Notes under the pieces: generated by a model | Told to the model about the DNA's origin: nothing | Databases searched by the model: none | What the model saw: the letters and a program-made list of their open reading frames with translations, nothing else | Part shown: one piece after another, positions 18,348-26,411 of the stretch | How the letters are laid out: the number at the start of each line of letters is the position of its first letter | Position numbering within the stretch: the stretch's first letter is position 1 | Source: Odoribacter sp. | Lineage (GTDB): Bacteria > Bacteroidota > Bacteroidia > Bacteroidales > Prolixibacteraceae | Length of the DNA stretch: 64,000 nt | Reading direction: 5' to 3' | NCBI GenBank assembly: GCA_013824715.1 | Contig: PNOH01000002.1 | Coordinates: 124,001 to 188,000 of the forward strand | Translations under genes and position numbers: made by a program

Positions 18348-19157
18348 TTAATGAATTTTGTAATGATCTTCAAGGATCATCCTGAACCATTTTCCGGGCA
18401 AAATATACTTTAACGCGACTGCCAGTTTCTGCTCAAAAGATGAAATAATGTACCTCTGTCCCGGATTTTTACATTCAATAATCCTGACAATTTTTCGGGC
18501 AAGGACTTCAGGTTTCCAACCGTTGGCTTCATCTTTCTCGATGGCAGTCAGCGACTTCTCGAATTGTTGGCGGTAGGGATCATTGTTGCCGGTTGGGGCC
18601 AGAAAATTCCGGCGGTTTGCTGTATTGCTCGTATGGAAATCTCCCGGATTAATTAGAATGACTTTAATATTGTAGGGTTTCACTTCCATTCTCAACGCTT
18701 CGCTGAATCCTTCGATGGCGAATTTGCCGGCTGAGTAAAAAGCCTGAAAAGGCAAGCCCATCAGGCCACCGATTGAACTGAAATTGATGATTGTTCCGCC
18801 TCCCTGCTGCCGGATGATGGGCAATACTTCACGTGTAATGAGTACCAATCCAAGGAAATTGGTGTCCATCTGAAGTTTAATGGTTTCGATTGGTAAGGTT
18901 TCAATTGGTCCGCCACTGTGCATTCCGGCATTATTGATGAGAACGTCAATCCGGCCTTCATTCTCAAAAACTACTGAAACAGCCTTTTTTATTGAGTCAG
19001 GATTGGTAAGATCCATCAGTAAATGATGAATCCGATCGTCTGGAACAGTCTCCTTTCTGACCGTGCCATAAACAATATGGCCTTCATCAGCAAGCAGTTT
19101 AGCGGTTTGCTTTCCGAAACCGGAGGAAATACCTGTAATGAGAATTACTTTCTTCAT
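18348..19157 (-). CDS. Short-chain dehydrogenase/reductase, candidate 3-ketosphinganine reductase
   Basis: A 269-residue classical SDR: cofactor loop TGISSGFG at 7-14, NNAG motif in VLINNAGMHSGG, catalytic Ser in NFSSIGG and YxxxK in FYSAGKFAIEG. Its start overlaps the stop of the serine palmitoyltransferase-like gene by four bases (ATGA), so the two are translated from one message. In sphingolipid synthesis the product of serine palmitoyltransferase, 3-ketosphinganine, is reduced by an SDR. The overlap makes that the best guess for this protein. The substrate is an inference: SDR sequence alone does not define it. Confidence 0.82.
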   Translation of the reverse strand: MKKVILITGISSGFGKQTAKLLADEGHIVYGTVRKETVPDDRIHHLLMDLTNPDSIKKAVSVVFENEGRIDVLINNAGMHSGGPIETLPIETIKLQMDTNFLGLVLITREVLPIIRQQGGGTIINFSSIGGLMGLPFQAFYSAGKFAIEGFSEALRMEVKPYNIKVILINPGDFHTSNTANRRNFLAPTGNNDPYRQQFEKSLTAIEKDEANGWKPEVLARKIVRIIECKNPGQRYIISSFEQKLAVALKYILPGKWFRMILEDHYKIH

Positions 19158-20359
19158 AGGAAGGCTGTTTGTAATTCAAGGATTCCCAGTTTTTTGGCAG
19201 CTTTGGTTATTTTATCAATGGATATTTCAACCTGCTCTTTGGTATGGGTTGCCATCAGCGAATACCTGATCAGGCTGTCTTCTTTTGGAACGGCGGGAGC
19301 TACCACAGGGTTCACGAATATTCCATCAGCGAGTAATATCTGGGTAAGTTTCAAAGCTTTAATGTCGTCGCGGATGAAAAGTGGAATGATGGGCGTTTCA
19401 GATTTTCCGGTATCAAAGCCTGCCGCTTTAAAGCCTTCAAGGGCATAAGCTGTGATATCCCAAAGATGCTGGATCCGTTCAGGTTCGTTTTCCATTATTT
19501 CAATTGATGCAAGAACGGCTGCAGTCGAAGACGGGGTCATGCTGGCGCTGAAAATAAGCGATCTGGAGTTGTGTTTTATGAAATTGATAACCTCATGGTC
19601 TCCTGCAATAAATCCTCCGAGTGATGCAAAAGACTTTGAAAAGGTCCCCATGATCAGGTCAACTTTGTCTGTCAATCCAAAATGATCGGCAGTTCCGGCG
19701 CCATTCTTTCCCAGAACGCCCAACGAATGGGCATCATCAAGCATTATTGAAGCTCCGTATTTTTCAGCAAGTCTGACCACTTCAGGTAATTTCAAAATGT
19801 CGCCTTCCATCGAAAAAACTCCATCAGCGACAATTAGTTTTACCCGATCGGGGCAGCAGTTTTTTAGCTTGCTCTCCAGAGCATCCATGTCGTTATGGGC
19901 AAACTTCAGTACATGCGAAAAAGAAAGTCTGCTTCCTTCAATGATGGAAGCATGGTCGAGTTCATCAAGTAGAAGGTAATCGTGGCGACCGGCAACAATT
20001 GAAACAACGCCGAGGTTCACCTGAAATCCGGTACTGTAGCAAAGCGCAGCATCCTTACCAACAAAGGCTGCCAGTTTGTTTTCCAATTCGATATGGATAT
20101 CAAGGGTGCCGTTCAGAAATCTTGAACCTGCACAACCTGTTCCATACTTGTCGATGGCAGCTTTAGCAGCTTCTTTTACTTTTGGGTGGTTGGTCAGGCC
20201 GAGGTAGCTGTTCGATCCAAACATCAATACCTTTTTGCCATTGATGAGTACTTCAGTATCCTGATCAGATTCGATTACCCTGAAATAGGGGTAGATGCCA
20301 GCCTGCATCACTTTTTGCGGTGCATCGTATTCCGAAAACTTGTCTTTTAGTATTCCCAC
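19154..20359 (-). CDS. spt: Serine palmitoyltransferase-like alpha-oxoamine synthase
   Basis: A 401-residue PLP enzyme of the alpha-oxoamine synthase family, which condenses an amino acid with an acyl-CoA. The start MGILKDKFSEYDAPQKVMQ and the segments KVLMFGSNSYLGLT and GTGCAGSRFLNGTLDIH follow the pattern of Bacteroidales serine palmitoyltransferases more closely than BioF or Kbl. The PLP lysine is K242 in GTFSKSFASLGG, and D209/H211 in LDDAHSLG hold the cofactor. The expected reaction is L-serine plus palmitoyl-CoA (or another acyl-CoA) to 3-ketosphinganine. BioF remains an alternative, but no other biotin genes are nearby, whereas a reductase gene overlaps its end. Confidence 0.85.
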   Translation of the reverse strand: MGILKDKFSEYDAPQKVMQAGIYPYFRVIESDQDTEVLINGKKVLMFGSNSYLGLTNHPKVKEAAKAAIDKYGTGCAGSRFLNGTLDIHIELENKLAAFVGKDAALCYSTGFQVNLGVVSIVAGRHDYLLLDELDHASIIEGSRLSFSHVLKFAHNDMDALESKLKNCCPDRVKLIVADGVFSMEGDILKLPEVVRLAEKYGASIMLDDAHSLGVLGKNGAGTADHFGLTDKVDLIMGTFSKSFASLGGFIAGDHEVINFIKHNSRSLIFSASMTPSSTAAVLASIEIMENEPERIQHLWDITAYALEGFKAAGFDTGKSETPIIPLFIRDDIKALKLTQILLADGIFVNPVVAPAVPKEDSLIRYSLMATHTKEQVEISIDKITKAAKKLGILELQTAFL

Positions 20360-20633
20360 CAGTCAAATTATTAGTATAACTTAATTTTGAGTAAAGGACA
20401 TGTTTGAGGGAAAAATGCCGTTTTCTTATGCTGTCAGATTGAAAAAAAACAAACACTCATCCGGATTGATGTTCTTCAAAAGTAATAAGTCTGATGAATT
20501 AATCGCCATTTATGCTTAAAAAGATAAACCTTAGGGCAAAAAAGTACATGAAATTAGATCAATGATGTAAAGAGGTTTATTGTTTTAAGGGATCAATTAT
20601 TGGTAGTTTATGCGGGGGTACTAATAAAACCGG

Positions 20634-21953
20634 TCAATTCAAATTGACCATTTTGCCTTCTTTCTTGTATTCTTTTTGGATGCCGGCCATCAGATCGGAA
20701 AGACTGATCGTGTCCGATTTTTTTTCGATGGTTTTCAGGCAGGCAAAGTGAATGATGTTGACAATGTTGGCCCCGGTCACCTCGTACCTTTTCGCGATTT
20801 CTGTCAGTACAATCTGATTATCGAGCTTAATGCGCTTCGGAATATTGTTTTTCCAGAGAATTAGCCTCTCCTGTGCGGTTGGATTTTCGAATTCGATAAT
20901 GGCATTGAATCGGCGGGTAAAGGCTGTATCAATGTTGTTTTTCATGTTCGTTGCCAAAATGACCAAACCGGCATGTGATTCGATGCGTTGCAAAAGGTAC
21001 GATACTTCCTGATTGGCGTATTTATCGTGGGCATCGCGTATTCCGGTCCGTTTTCCGAATAAGGCATCGGCTTCGTCAAAAAACAGGATCCAATCTTTAT
21101 TTTCAGCACGGTTGAATAATTTGGAAAGGTTTTTTTCGGTTTCGCCGATATATTTCGAAATGACCATCGAAAGGTCGATCCGGAAAACATCGCGGTTGGT
21201 GTATTTGCCCAGCAAGCAGGCAGTCATTGTTTTTCCGGTTCCGGCAGGTCCGGTAAAGAGTACCCGAAATCCTTGTTTGATTCGGCTTTTCATACCCCAT
21301 TCGTTCAACAGCACGTCATTATACTTTAGCCAGGTCTCAATTTCTGCTATTTGTTTTGAAGTTTTTTCGTTCAGGATTAAGTCTTTCCATTCGAGTTCCG
21401 TTTCAATTAACTGAGCCGGAAAATCGCTGCTCAACCGGGGTTTTGAAACAATACCGGAAGTAAATTTCTCAACAAATTCGTATTCCATAACCAGTTTTCC
21501 ACTCATGCGTGGTTCTCCCTGGGGCACTTCTTCAAGGTATAGAATACCTTTTTGGGCAAAGAAATGATCTTCAGAAAATAGTTGGGTTAACTCCGACCTT
21601 TTATCCATATCATGGCCAGCCAATACGAACAAAACGGTTTCGCCAGTCGGTAAAATGCCACGGTGATTTTTACCTTTCACGCCTCCAAACTCCGGAAATT
21701 CACCGCCATTGGGCAAATATGCTCCAATGATTGAATTAAAAAAGTTGGGAGAAAGGTGAGGAGCCAATGCGATCAGTAGTGTTACAACTTCATTTTCAGA
21801 AAGATTGTTCTTCTGAATAAACCGGGTTAATTCCGATGCTTCAATATCTTGCATCCCATACTGGGGAACCTGTCCGGCAGTTCCTTTGAATTCAATTTCC
21901 AGCCGGGAATGAATCACATTTTTCAGAAGTCCAAGCAATTTTGATTTACTCAT
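20634..21953 (-). CDS. AAA+ ATPase of the contractile injection system (Afp15-like)
   Basis: A 439-residue protein. Residues 1-190 form a family-specific N-terminal domain (LIALAPHLSPNFFNSIIGAY). Residues 195-435 form an AAA+ module with Walker A GPAGTGKT at 235-242, Walker B ILFFDEAD at 289-296, a sensor-1 Asn near 336 (ILATNMKNN) and the arginine pair R347-R348. Afp15/Pvc15-type ATPases are conserved in extracellular contractile injection systems and act in particle assembly or cargo loading. It is the last gene of the minus-strand locus, 19 bases after the 145-aa gene. A 273-base gap without clear features follows. Confidence 0.93.
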   Translation of the reverse strand: MSKSKLLGLLKNVIHSRLEIEFKGTAGQVPQYGMQDIEASELTRFIQKNNLSENEVVTLLIALAPHLSPNFFNSIIGAYLPNGGEFPEFGGVKGKNHRGILPTGETVLFVLAGHDMDKRSELTQLFSEDHFFAQKGILYLEEVPQGEPRMSGKLVMEYEFVEKFTSGIVSKPRLSSDFPAQLIETELEWKDLILNEKTSKQIAEIETWLKYNDVLLNEWGMKSRIKQGFRVLFTGPAGTGKTMTACLLGKYTNRDVFRIDLSMVISKYIGETEKNLSKLFNRAENKDWILFFDEADALFGKRTGIRDAHDKYANQEVSYLLQRIESHAGLVILATNMKNNIDTAFTRRFNAIIEFENPTAQERLILWKNNIPKRIKLDNQIVLTEIAKRYEVTGANIVNIIHFACLKTIEKKSDTISLSDLMAGIQKEYKKEGKMVNLN

Positions 21954-21972
21954 TTAAGCTTTGTGAAGGTGA

Positions 21973-22410
21973 TTATTCAGACAGGAAGGGTTTGATATTT
22001 GAATTGATCAGTAAATCAATTTGTGTGAAAACCTGGTGCTTACCCTCAGGAATACCGGCGATTAAAAATTCCTGAATTCCTGATTTGCACCTGATTTTCC
22101 AGGTAACCGCCCCTCTGATATTTCCACCTTTCGGGACATTGCTTTCCAGTTCACAACATTTTTCGAGTACTTCCTGAATAGCTTTTACTCCCTTTTCGGT
22201 TACCGTTGCGGCGAAATTCCATTTTCCGGAACTGATGGCGGAATCGGCTGAATCCCTTGCCAGCGATAAGTAATATAAACTTCCGTCGCTGTATATTCTT
22301 GAAATCAATTTATCTCCATAGTCAGGAGGAATATTGGTTTTCTCAAATAAGGGAATTTCGTTCTGATGCTGAAGTTTTATTCCGTTGATATTTTGAATGA
22401 ATTGAATCAT
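21973..22410 (-). CDS. Unknown 145-aa protein of the injection-system locus
   Basis: A 145-residue soluble protein with no signal peptide and no family I recognise. It has an alternating strand/helix pattern: SLYYLSLARDS, then KWNFAATVTEKGVKAIQEVLE, then GAVTWKIRCKSGIQEFLIAG. It sits between the DUF4157/metzincin-like gene and the AAA+ ATPase gene, with 39 and 19 base gaps. Possible roles are a loading chaperone for the DUF4157 protein, an immunity or inhibitor protein for its protease domain, or a minor structural part. Position alone supports these; nothing in the sequence decides. Confidence 0.7.
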   Translation of the reverse strand: MIQFIQNINGIKLQHQNEIPLFEKTNIPPDYGDKLISRIYSDGSLYYLSLARDSADSAISSGKWNFAATVTEKGVKAIQEVLEKCCELESNVPKGGNIRGAVTWKIRCKSGIQEFLIAGIPEGKHQVFTQIDLLINSNIKPFLSE

Positions 22411-22449
22411 GATAATGTTTTTATATGTCAGGCCGACAAGCTAAATATA

Positions 22450-24567
22450 CTAAGAAGTTACGATTCTCCAGCTTTTTGATGTTAACTGATTCAACGCATC
22501 GGCAAAAGTGGAATAATGGGCGGCCCCAACCACATTCCCTGTTGACATCATCCGGTCGTCATTACCAACAACAGCCCCGCCTGTGACTCCGGCATCCCGG
22601 GCTAACTGGTCGTGAGAGGCTGTGCTTCCGGCCGGCCGGTTGTATCCGCTTCCAACTTCAGCATATTCATCTCCTAAGCCAAAAACGTGTCCAAGTTCAT
22701 GTGCAAAAACATTCTGTCCGCCACGGCCAGGACGTGTAATCATGATATCAACCCTTCTGTAATCTGCCGGATCGTGTGTTGTGGGATTAGCCGCCAGATC
22801 GGCTTCAGCGCTGGTATCCGAATCGTTGGTTTGCGTTTGGGTGCTTATGTTTGTATTTAATTCCGAACTTTCCATTTCTGTATCTACATAACTTTGAACC
22901 GAAGTCAACCTGCTTTGAACCAATGTTTGATTGTAAGCGGCTGAACCAGGTGCAGAAGCATATCCGGTCAGGTCAATTTCCACGCTTCTACCGGCATTGT
23001 CGAGTAAAATCATCGGATCACTGAAAAAAACATCCAGCTTTGCACTTTCGGTTTCTGACAATTCACTCTCGTTATTTGCAAAATTTACATATTCGTAGAA
23101 GTATTGGTTTTCCGGATCGTCGCTCCGGTCACTTTCAAGCGACATTAAGTTGTTAAATCCCTGAGGATTCGAATTTCTGGAGCCCGGATCATTTCCCAGA
23201 TAGGATCTGACTCCACTGATCATCCCGTTAGTGACGGGGGCGGCAGTTGGAGCGCCACTTTCAGTGATGATCCGGGTAATATTGGCCACATCATCGGCTG
23301 AAGGCTGTTTCACAATTTCAATCTGAACATGATCACTGGTTGCTTCATCGGTGACCGTAAACAAGCCAAATGGACCTCCTTCACGGGTATTTGTAACAGC
23401 ATCGCCTTCGGTTATTTCAAGATTAATTGTTGGAGTTGCGGTTACATCTTCCCAACCGGTTTCTGAAACCTGAAAGGACATGCCGGTATCTTGCCAGAGT
23501 GCTGTCGCAGCGGCCAGATTCGCCCTGAACCGGAGCATGTGAATTTCTTTTTGAGCGTCGGTCCATTGAAAATAGGGTAATATTTGAGCCTGAACTTCGG
23601 GAGGTAAGCCATTCATGATAGGAATAAATCCACCCGTGTTCATGAAATGGTTTGGCGACGAGTATGCTCCCGGTGACCCAATCAGGGTGTCGGCAAAGCG
23701 GACTTTACCACGGACGGTCACATTCAGCCTGCTTTGTGCCGGAAAATAACTGGCGTCAAATCCTGAACCTGAAGTTTCGGTTCGTGTATAAGTAATCGGG
23801 CCATAGTTTTGACTTCTGAATTCCCTTTTTTCTTCGGCCAGTTCTTCTTCCGGAGTTTGTTCAGGGCCACTGTCCCATGGCCACCTTTGAATGGCTGGAC
23901 TTTCGGAAATCGCTGAAGTCGCTCCCTGCTGAAGGGTATGCGTCAGTTCATGAGCCAGTAATTGTGTACCCGGTAAAGATTCCGGACGATACTTTCCGGA
24001 GTTGAAATAAATATCAGATCCGGTAGTAAATGCCTGGGCGCCTAACTGCCTGTTTAGCTCAACAGCCGTTTGATCGGTATGTATTTTTACATCGCCAAAG
24101 TTTGCCCCAAACCCATTTTCCATTTTGGTGCGGATCGGCGTATCCATCGGAATGCCTGATCCTATACTGCCCCTAATTCTATTCTCAGTATTCGGATTGA
24201 GTTCTCTTTCCTGGTTATTTTTATTTTCTTCGCCCGCGGCCTTCATTTGTATGGGTTCATCATCTTCCTCCCTCTGCTTTTGTATCTCAGGGGTCAAACT
24301 AACCGCAACCGGGTTTTCCTGAATCGTTTCTTTTGGCATCCTTTGTACAGGTGTTGAAAATGCCGGAGGAAAAAAACTTTGTTGTTCGGCTGACGGTTGC
24401 TGCACAATTTTTTCTGCCAAATTATCTGCTTCGGCTTCAAAATGATCGTCGGGTTCGCCAACAGTTAATTTGGCCTGAATATTCAGAAATCCACCGTTGC
24501 TGTTAGCCGGGAAAAATGGAGAACTGGTTTGGCTTTTCTCCGCTGCTTTATTTGTTTTTGTTTTCAT
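22450..24567 (-). CDS. DUF4157 / OmpA-like / metzincin-like protein, candidate eCIS payload
   Basis: A 705-residue protein starting MKTKTNKAAEKSQ; this start avoids overlap with the tape-measure gene. Residues 30-60 hold the QAKLTVGEPDD..EAEAD leader typical of DUF4157 proteins; residues 135-215 are DUF4157, with a first zinc motif HELTH at 206-210. Residues about 490-610 look like an OmpA-like domain (NFANNESEL, IDLTGYASAPGS, QSRLTSVQSYV, YRRVDI), interrupted by a Thr/Asp-rich insertion. Residues 620-680 contain a second zinc motif HELGHVFGLGDEY (H623, E624, H627, D633) and a Met-turn-like MMSTG at 673-677, as in metzincin proteases. DUF4157 is strongly associated with contractile injection loci and their toxins. 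There is no signal peptide, which fits packaging rather than Sec export. The payload role is inference. Confidence 0.85.
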   Translation of the reverse strand: MKTKTNKAAEKSQTSSPFFPANSNGGFLNIQAKLTVGEPDDHFEAEADNLAEKIVQQPSAEQQSFFPPAFSTPVQRMPKETIQENPVAVSLTPEIQKQREEDDEPIQMKAAGEENKNNQERELNPNTENRIRGSIGSGIPMDTPIRTKMENGFGANFGDVKIHTDQTAVELNRQLGAQAFTTGSDIYFNSGKYRPESLPGTQLLAHELTHTLQQGATSAISESPAIQRWPWDSGPEQTPEEELAEEKREFRSQNYGPITYTRTETSGSGFDASYFPAQSRLNVTVRGKVRFADTLIGSPGAYSSPNHFMNTGGFIPIMNGLPPEVQAQILPYFQWTDAQKEIHMLRFRANLAAATALWQDTGMSFQVSETGWEDVTATPTINLEITEGDAVTNTREGGPFGLFTVTDEATSDHVQIEIVKQPSADDVANITRIITESGAPTAAPVTNGMISGVRSYLGNDPGSRNSNPQGFNNLMSLESDRSDDPENQYFYEYVNFANNESELSETESAKLDVFFSDPMILLDNAGRSVEIDLTGYASAPGSAAYNQTLVQSRLTSVQSYVDTEMESSELNTNISTQTQTNDSDTSAEADLAANPTTHDPADYRRVDIMITRPGRGGQNVFAHELGHVFGLGDEYAEVGSGYNRPAGSTASHDQLARDAGVTGGAVVGNDDRMMSTGNVVGAAHYSTFADALNQLTSKSWRIVTS

Positions 24568-24571
24568 ACTT

Positions 24572-26200
24572 TCACCATTCAACAAACAACAACTCTTTTA
24601 TCCAGGGTAGTTTTACAATGGAAATGTTCCATTCTAATTTTTCCAGAAGTACATCCTGAGCTTTTCGTTCAACGAAAAGCCTGTAAGGAAATTCATGTAA
24701 GTCTAATTTACCATCACGCTGCAAAAACATCTGTCGCAACCCATCCGGCGAGGTGTTTTTTAGTGCAGTCCAGTATCCGATAACTGATTTCAATAATTCA
24801 TTGCATTCTTTTTTTTCGGAATCGGAAAACTTTATTTTTCTGCTTACCGGACTGTTCAGCGGAACCCCGCAAAGGAATTTCTCGAAAGTGAGCTTGTATT
24901 CCATTTCCTGTTCCTGCCCGGTTGCCAGGTAATGTAAAAGGTGAATGGCCAGTGATGTTTTTTCAGGCAATAATCCGCTTTTCCCATCGGTACATTGGGT
25001 GTTGGTGAAAAAATTCCAGAAAAACGGATGCAGCAGAATCAGCCCGGCATTCTGAATATAAACAGCTTTGAGATCTGTATTTTCATTCTGCTTATTTTCA
25101 TTAATGGAATAGGTTTGTTCCGGTTCAGTCCTGTTAATATCGTGCACATCCGGCAAGCGACCGGCAAAAAGTTCGTTTGATGTTTCTTCAGGATTACTGT
25201 ATTTATTTTGCATTTCAAATTCGCCTGAAGCGCCGGCAACAGATTGTTTAGCGTGGGTTTTGGAATTTGTGAGATTCTCAAAAAAGTTGAATCCGGAGGT
25301 ATCCAGATTGACTGCATTCAGGATTCCCAGAACTTGCCGGCTAATCTTTTTGGACAGAACCTGTGATCTTTGTCTGGAAAATATTTCATCCTGAAGTTGC
25401 AGTATCTTTTCTTTTGTAATCAGGTATTCAGGATTAATTAGCTTATTGATGATCAGTTCGTACATCAGGTCTTTTACCGACTGATTGTGTCCGGATATTT
25501 TGAGCTGAAGTTTTTCAGTGCTGATGTTTGCTTCTTCGCTCAAATGCAGAATAAATTGATCAATGATCTGATTATCCAGTTGGTGTATAAATCTGTGCAC
25601 CACATTTCTGTTTGTCAGGAGTTGATGTTTTAAGCTTTCCAGAAAATTTTTATGCCCGAGTTCAGAAATAAATGACCCGGATTCTATAAATTCAGTTAGT
25701 AATGAAGATGATCCGTACCAGGGCAATTGACCGGTTTCCAGAAAGTGGAGAAATATACTTTTCAGGTTCGAGGCCTGGTCCAGCGAAGTCATTTTATGAT
25801 GTTCAGAGATTTTAGAGTCATCTGCGCCTGTGCCGGAATTTTTTGTTCTGGCGATTAAATCCTGATACATCTTTTCCGATCGTTTGGAGCTTGTCAGATT
25901 AAGGGCTTCAATTTTTTCATGAAGATGTTCGATTATTTTTTCACTCGCTTCATCGAAATTATCTGTCGATTTTATATTGATCTCAATATCAATAGAATCA
26001 AATCTTTTTATTTCGTTTTGAGCATCAGTATTATCAAATAAGGATTCAATTTTTGGCAAAAGGTTTTCGTTTAGAAAGCTGTCGGCATTTGCCTTTATGG
26101 CATAAGCTTGTGGCTCATTGCTGGTATTTATTTCCAGATTGACCTGATGCAAAATATGTCGGTTATTTTTTTTCATTTTTTCTGATAAAAAATCCTTCAT
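24572..26200 (-). CDS. Contractile injection system tape-measure protein (Afp14-like)
   Basis: A 542-residue protein of the CIS tape-measure family. The N-terminus has the family's HILHQVNLEINTSNEPQAYA and ENLLPKIESLFD followed by DSIDIEIN. The C-terminus has IQNAGLILLHPFFWNFF, AIHLLHYLATGQEQEMEYKLTF..LCGVP, SVIGYWTALKNTSPDGLRQMFLQRDGKL and the closing KLPWIKELLFVEW (ordered landmarks). In Afp and PVC the corresponding protein sets tube length. The region between (about 150-370) is helical and rich in Gln/Leu/Lys. The protein is short for a tape measure, which may mean a short particle. Its stop lies just before the next ATG. Confidence 0.9.
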   Translation of the reverse strand: MKDFLSEKMKKNNRHILHQVNLEINTSNEPQAYAIKANADSFLNENLLPKIESLFDNTDAQNEIKRFDSIDIEINIKSTDNFDEASEKIIEHLHEKIEALNLTSSKRSEKMYQDLIARTKNSGTGADDSKISEHHKMTSLDQASNLKSIFLHFLETGQLPWYGSSSLLTEFIESGSFISELGHKNFLESLKHQLLTNRNVVHRFIHQLDNQIIDQFILHLSEEANISTEKLQLKISGHNQSVKDLMYELIINKLINPEYLITKEKILQLQDEIFSRQRSQVLSKKISRQVLGILNAVNLDTSGFNFFENLTNSKTHAKQSVAGASGEFEMQNKYSNPEETSNELFAGRLPDVHDINRTEPEQTYSINENKQNENTDLKAVYIQNAGLILLHPFFWNFFTNTQCTDGKSGLLPEKTSLAIHLLHYLATGQEQEMEYKLTFEKFLCGVPLNSPVSRKIKFSDSEKKECNELLKSVIGYWTALKNTSPDGLRQMFLQRDGKLDLHEFPYRLFVERKAQDVLLEKLEWNISIVKLPWIKELLFVEW

Positions 26201-26363
26201 AAAGTAGGTTTCACATGAAAATAGTTGTATTTTTATCTCTCCTTTTAGTAGGTAACTGGGTAATGTTTATTGGTTCTTTTCAGCATGGTTTGGTTTGGTC
26301 ATCGTCATTATTTCGTTGCTCTTTCTCTTTTCATGAAGTTTGGTTCTGATTTTCGGCCCCATG

Positions 26364-26403
26364 GGAGTCTCATTCGAGCTAGCATTTTTTCGACTGAGAC
26401 TCC
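26364..26403. repeat. Hairpin between the 873-aa and tape-measure genes
   Basis: GGAGTCTCA (26364-26372) pairs perfectly with TGAGACTCC (26395-26403) around a 22-base loop that can add a few more pairs. It lies just downstream of the 873-aa gene on the minus strand, without a T-run, in the 211-base gap before the tape-measure gene. It may be a partial terminator or processing site that sets the level of the downstream genes. Confidence 0.6.
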
Positions 26404-26411
26404 TTTCTTTT

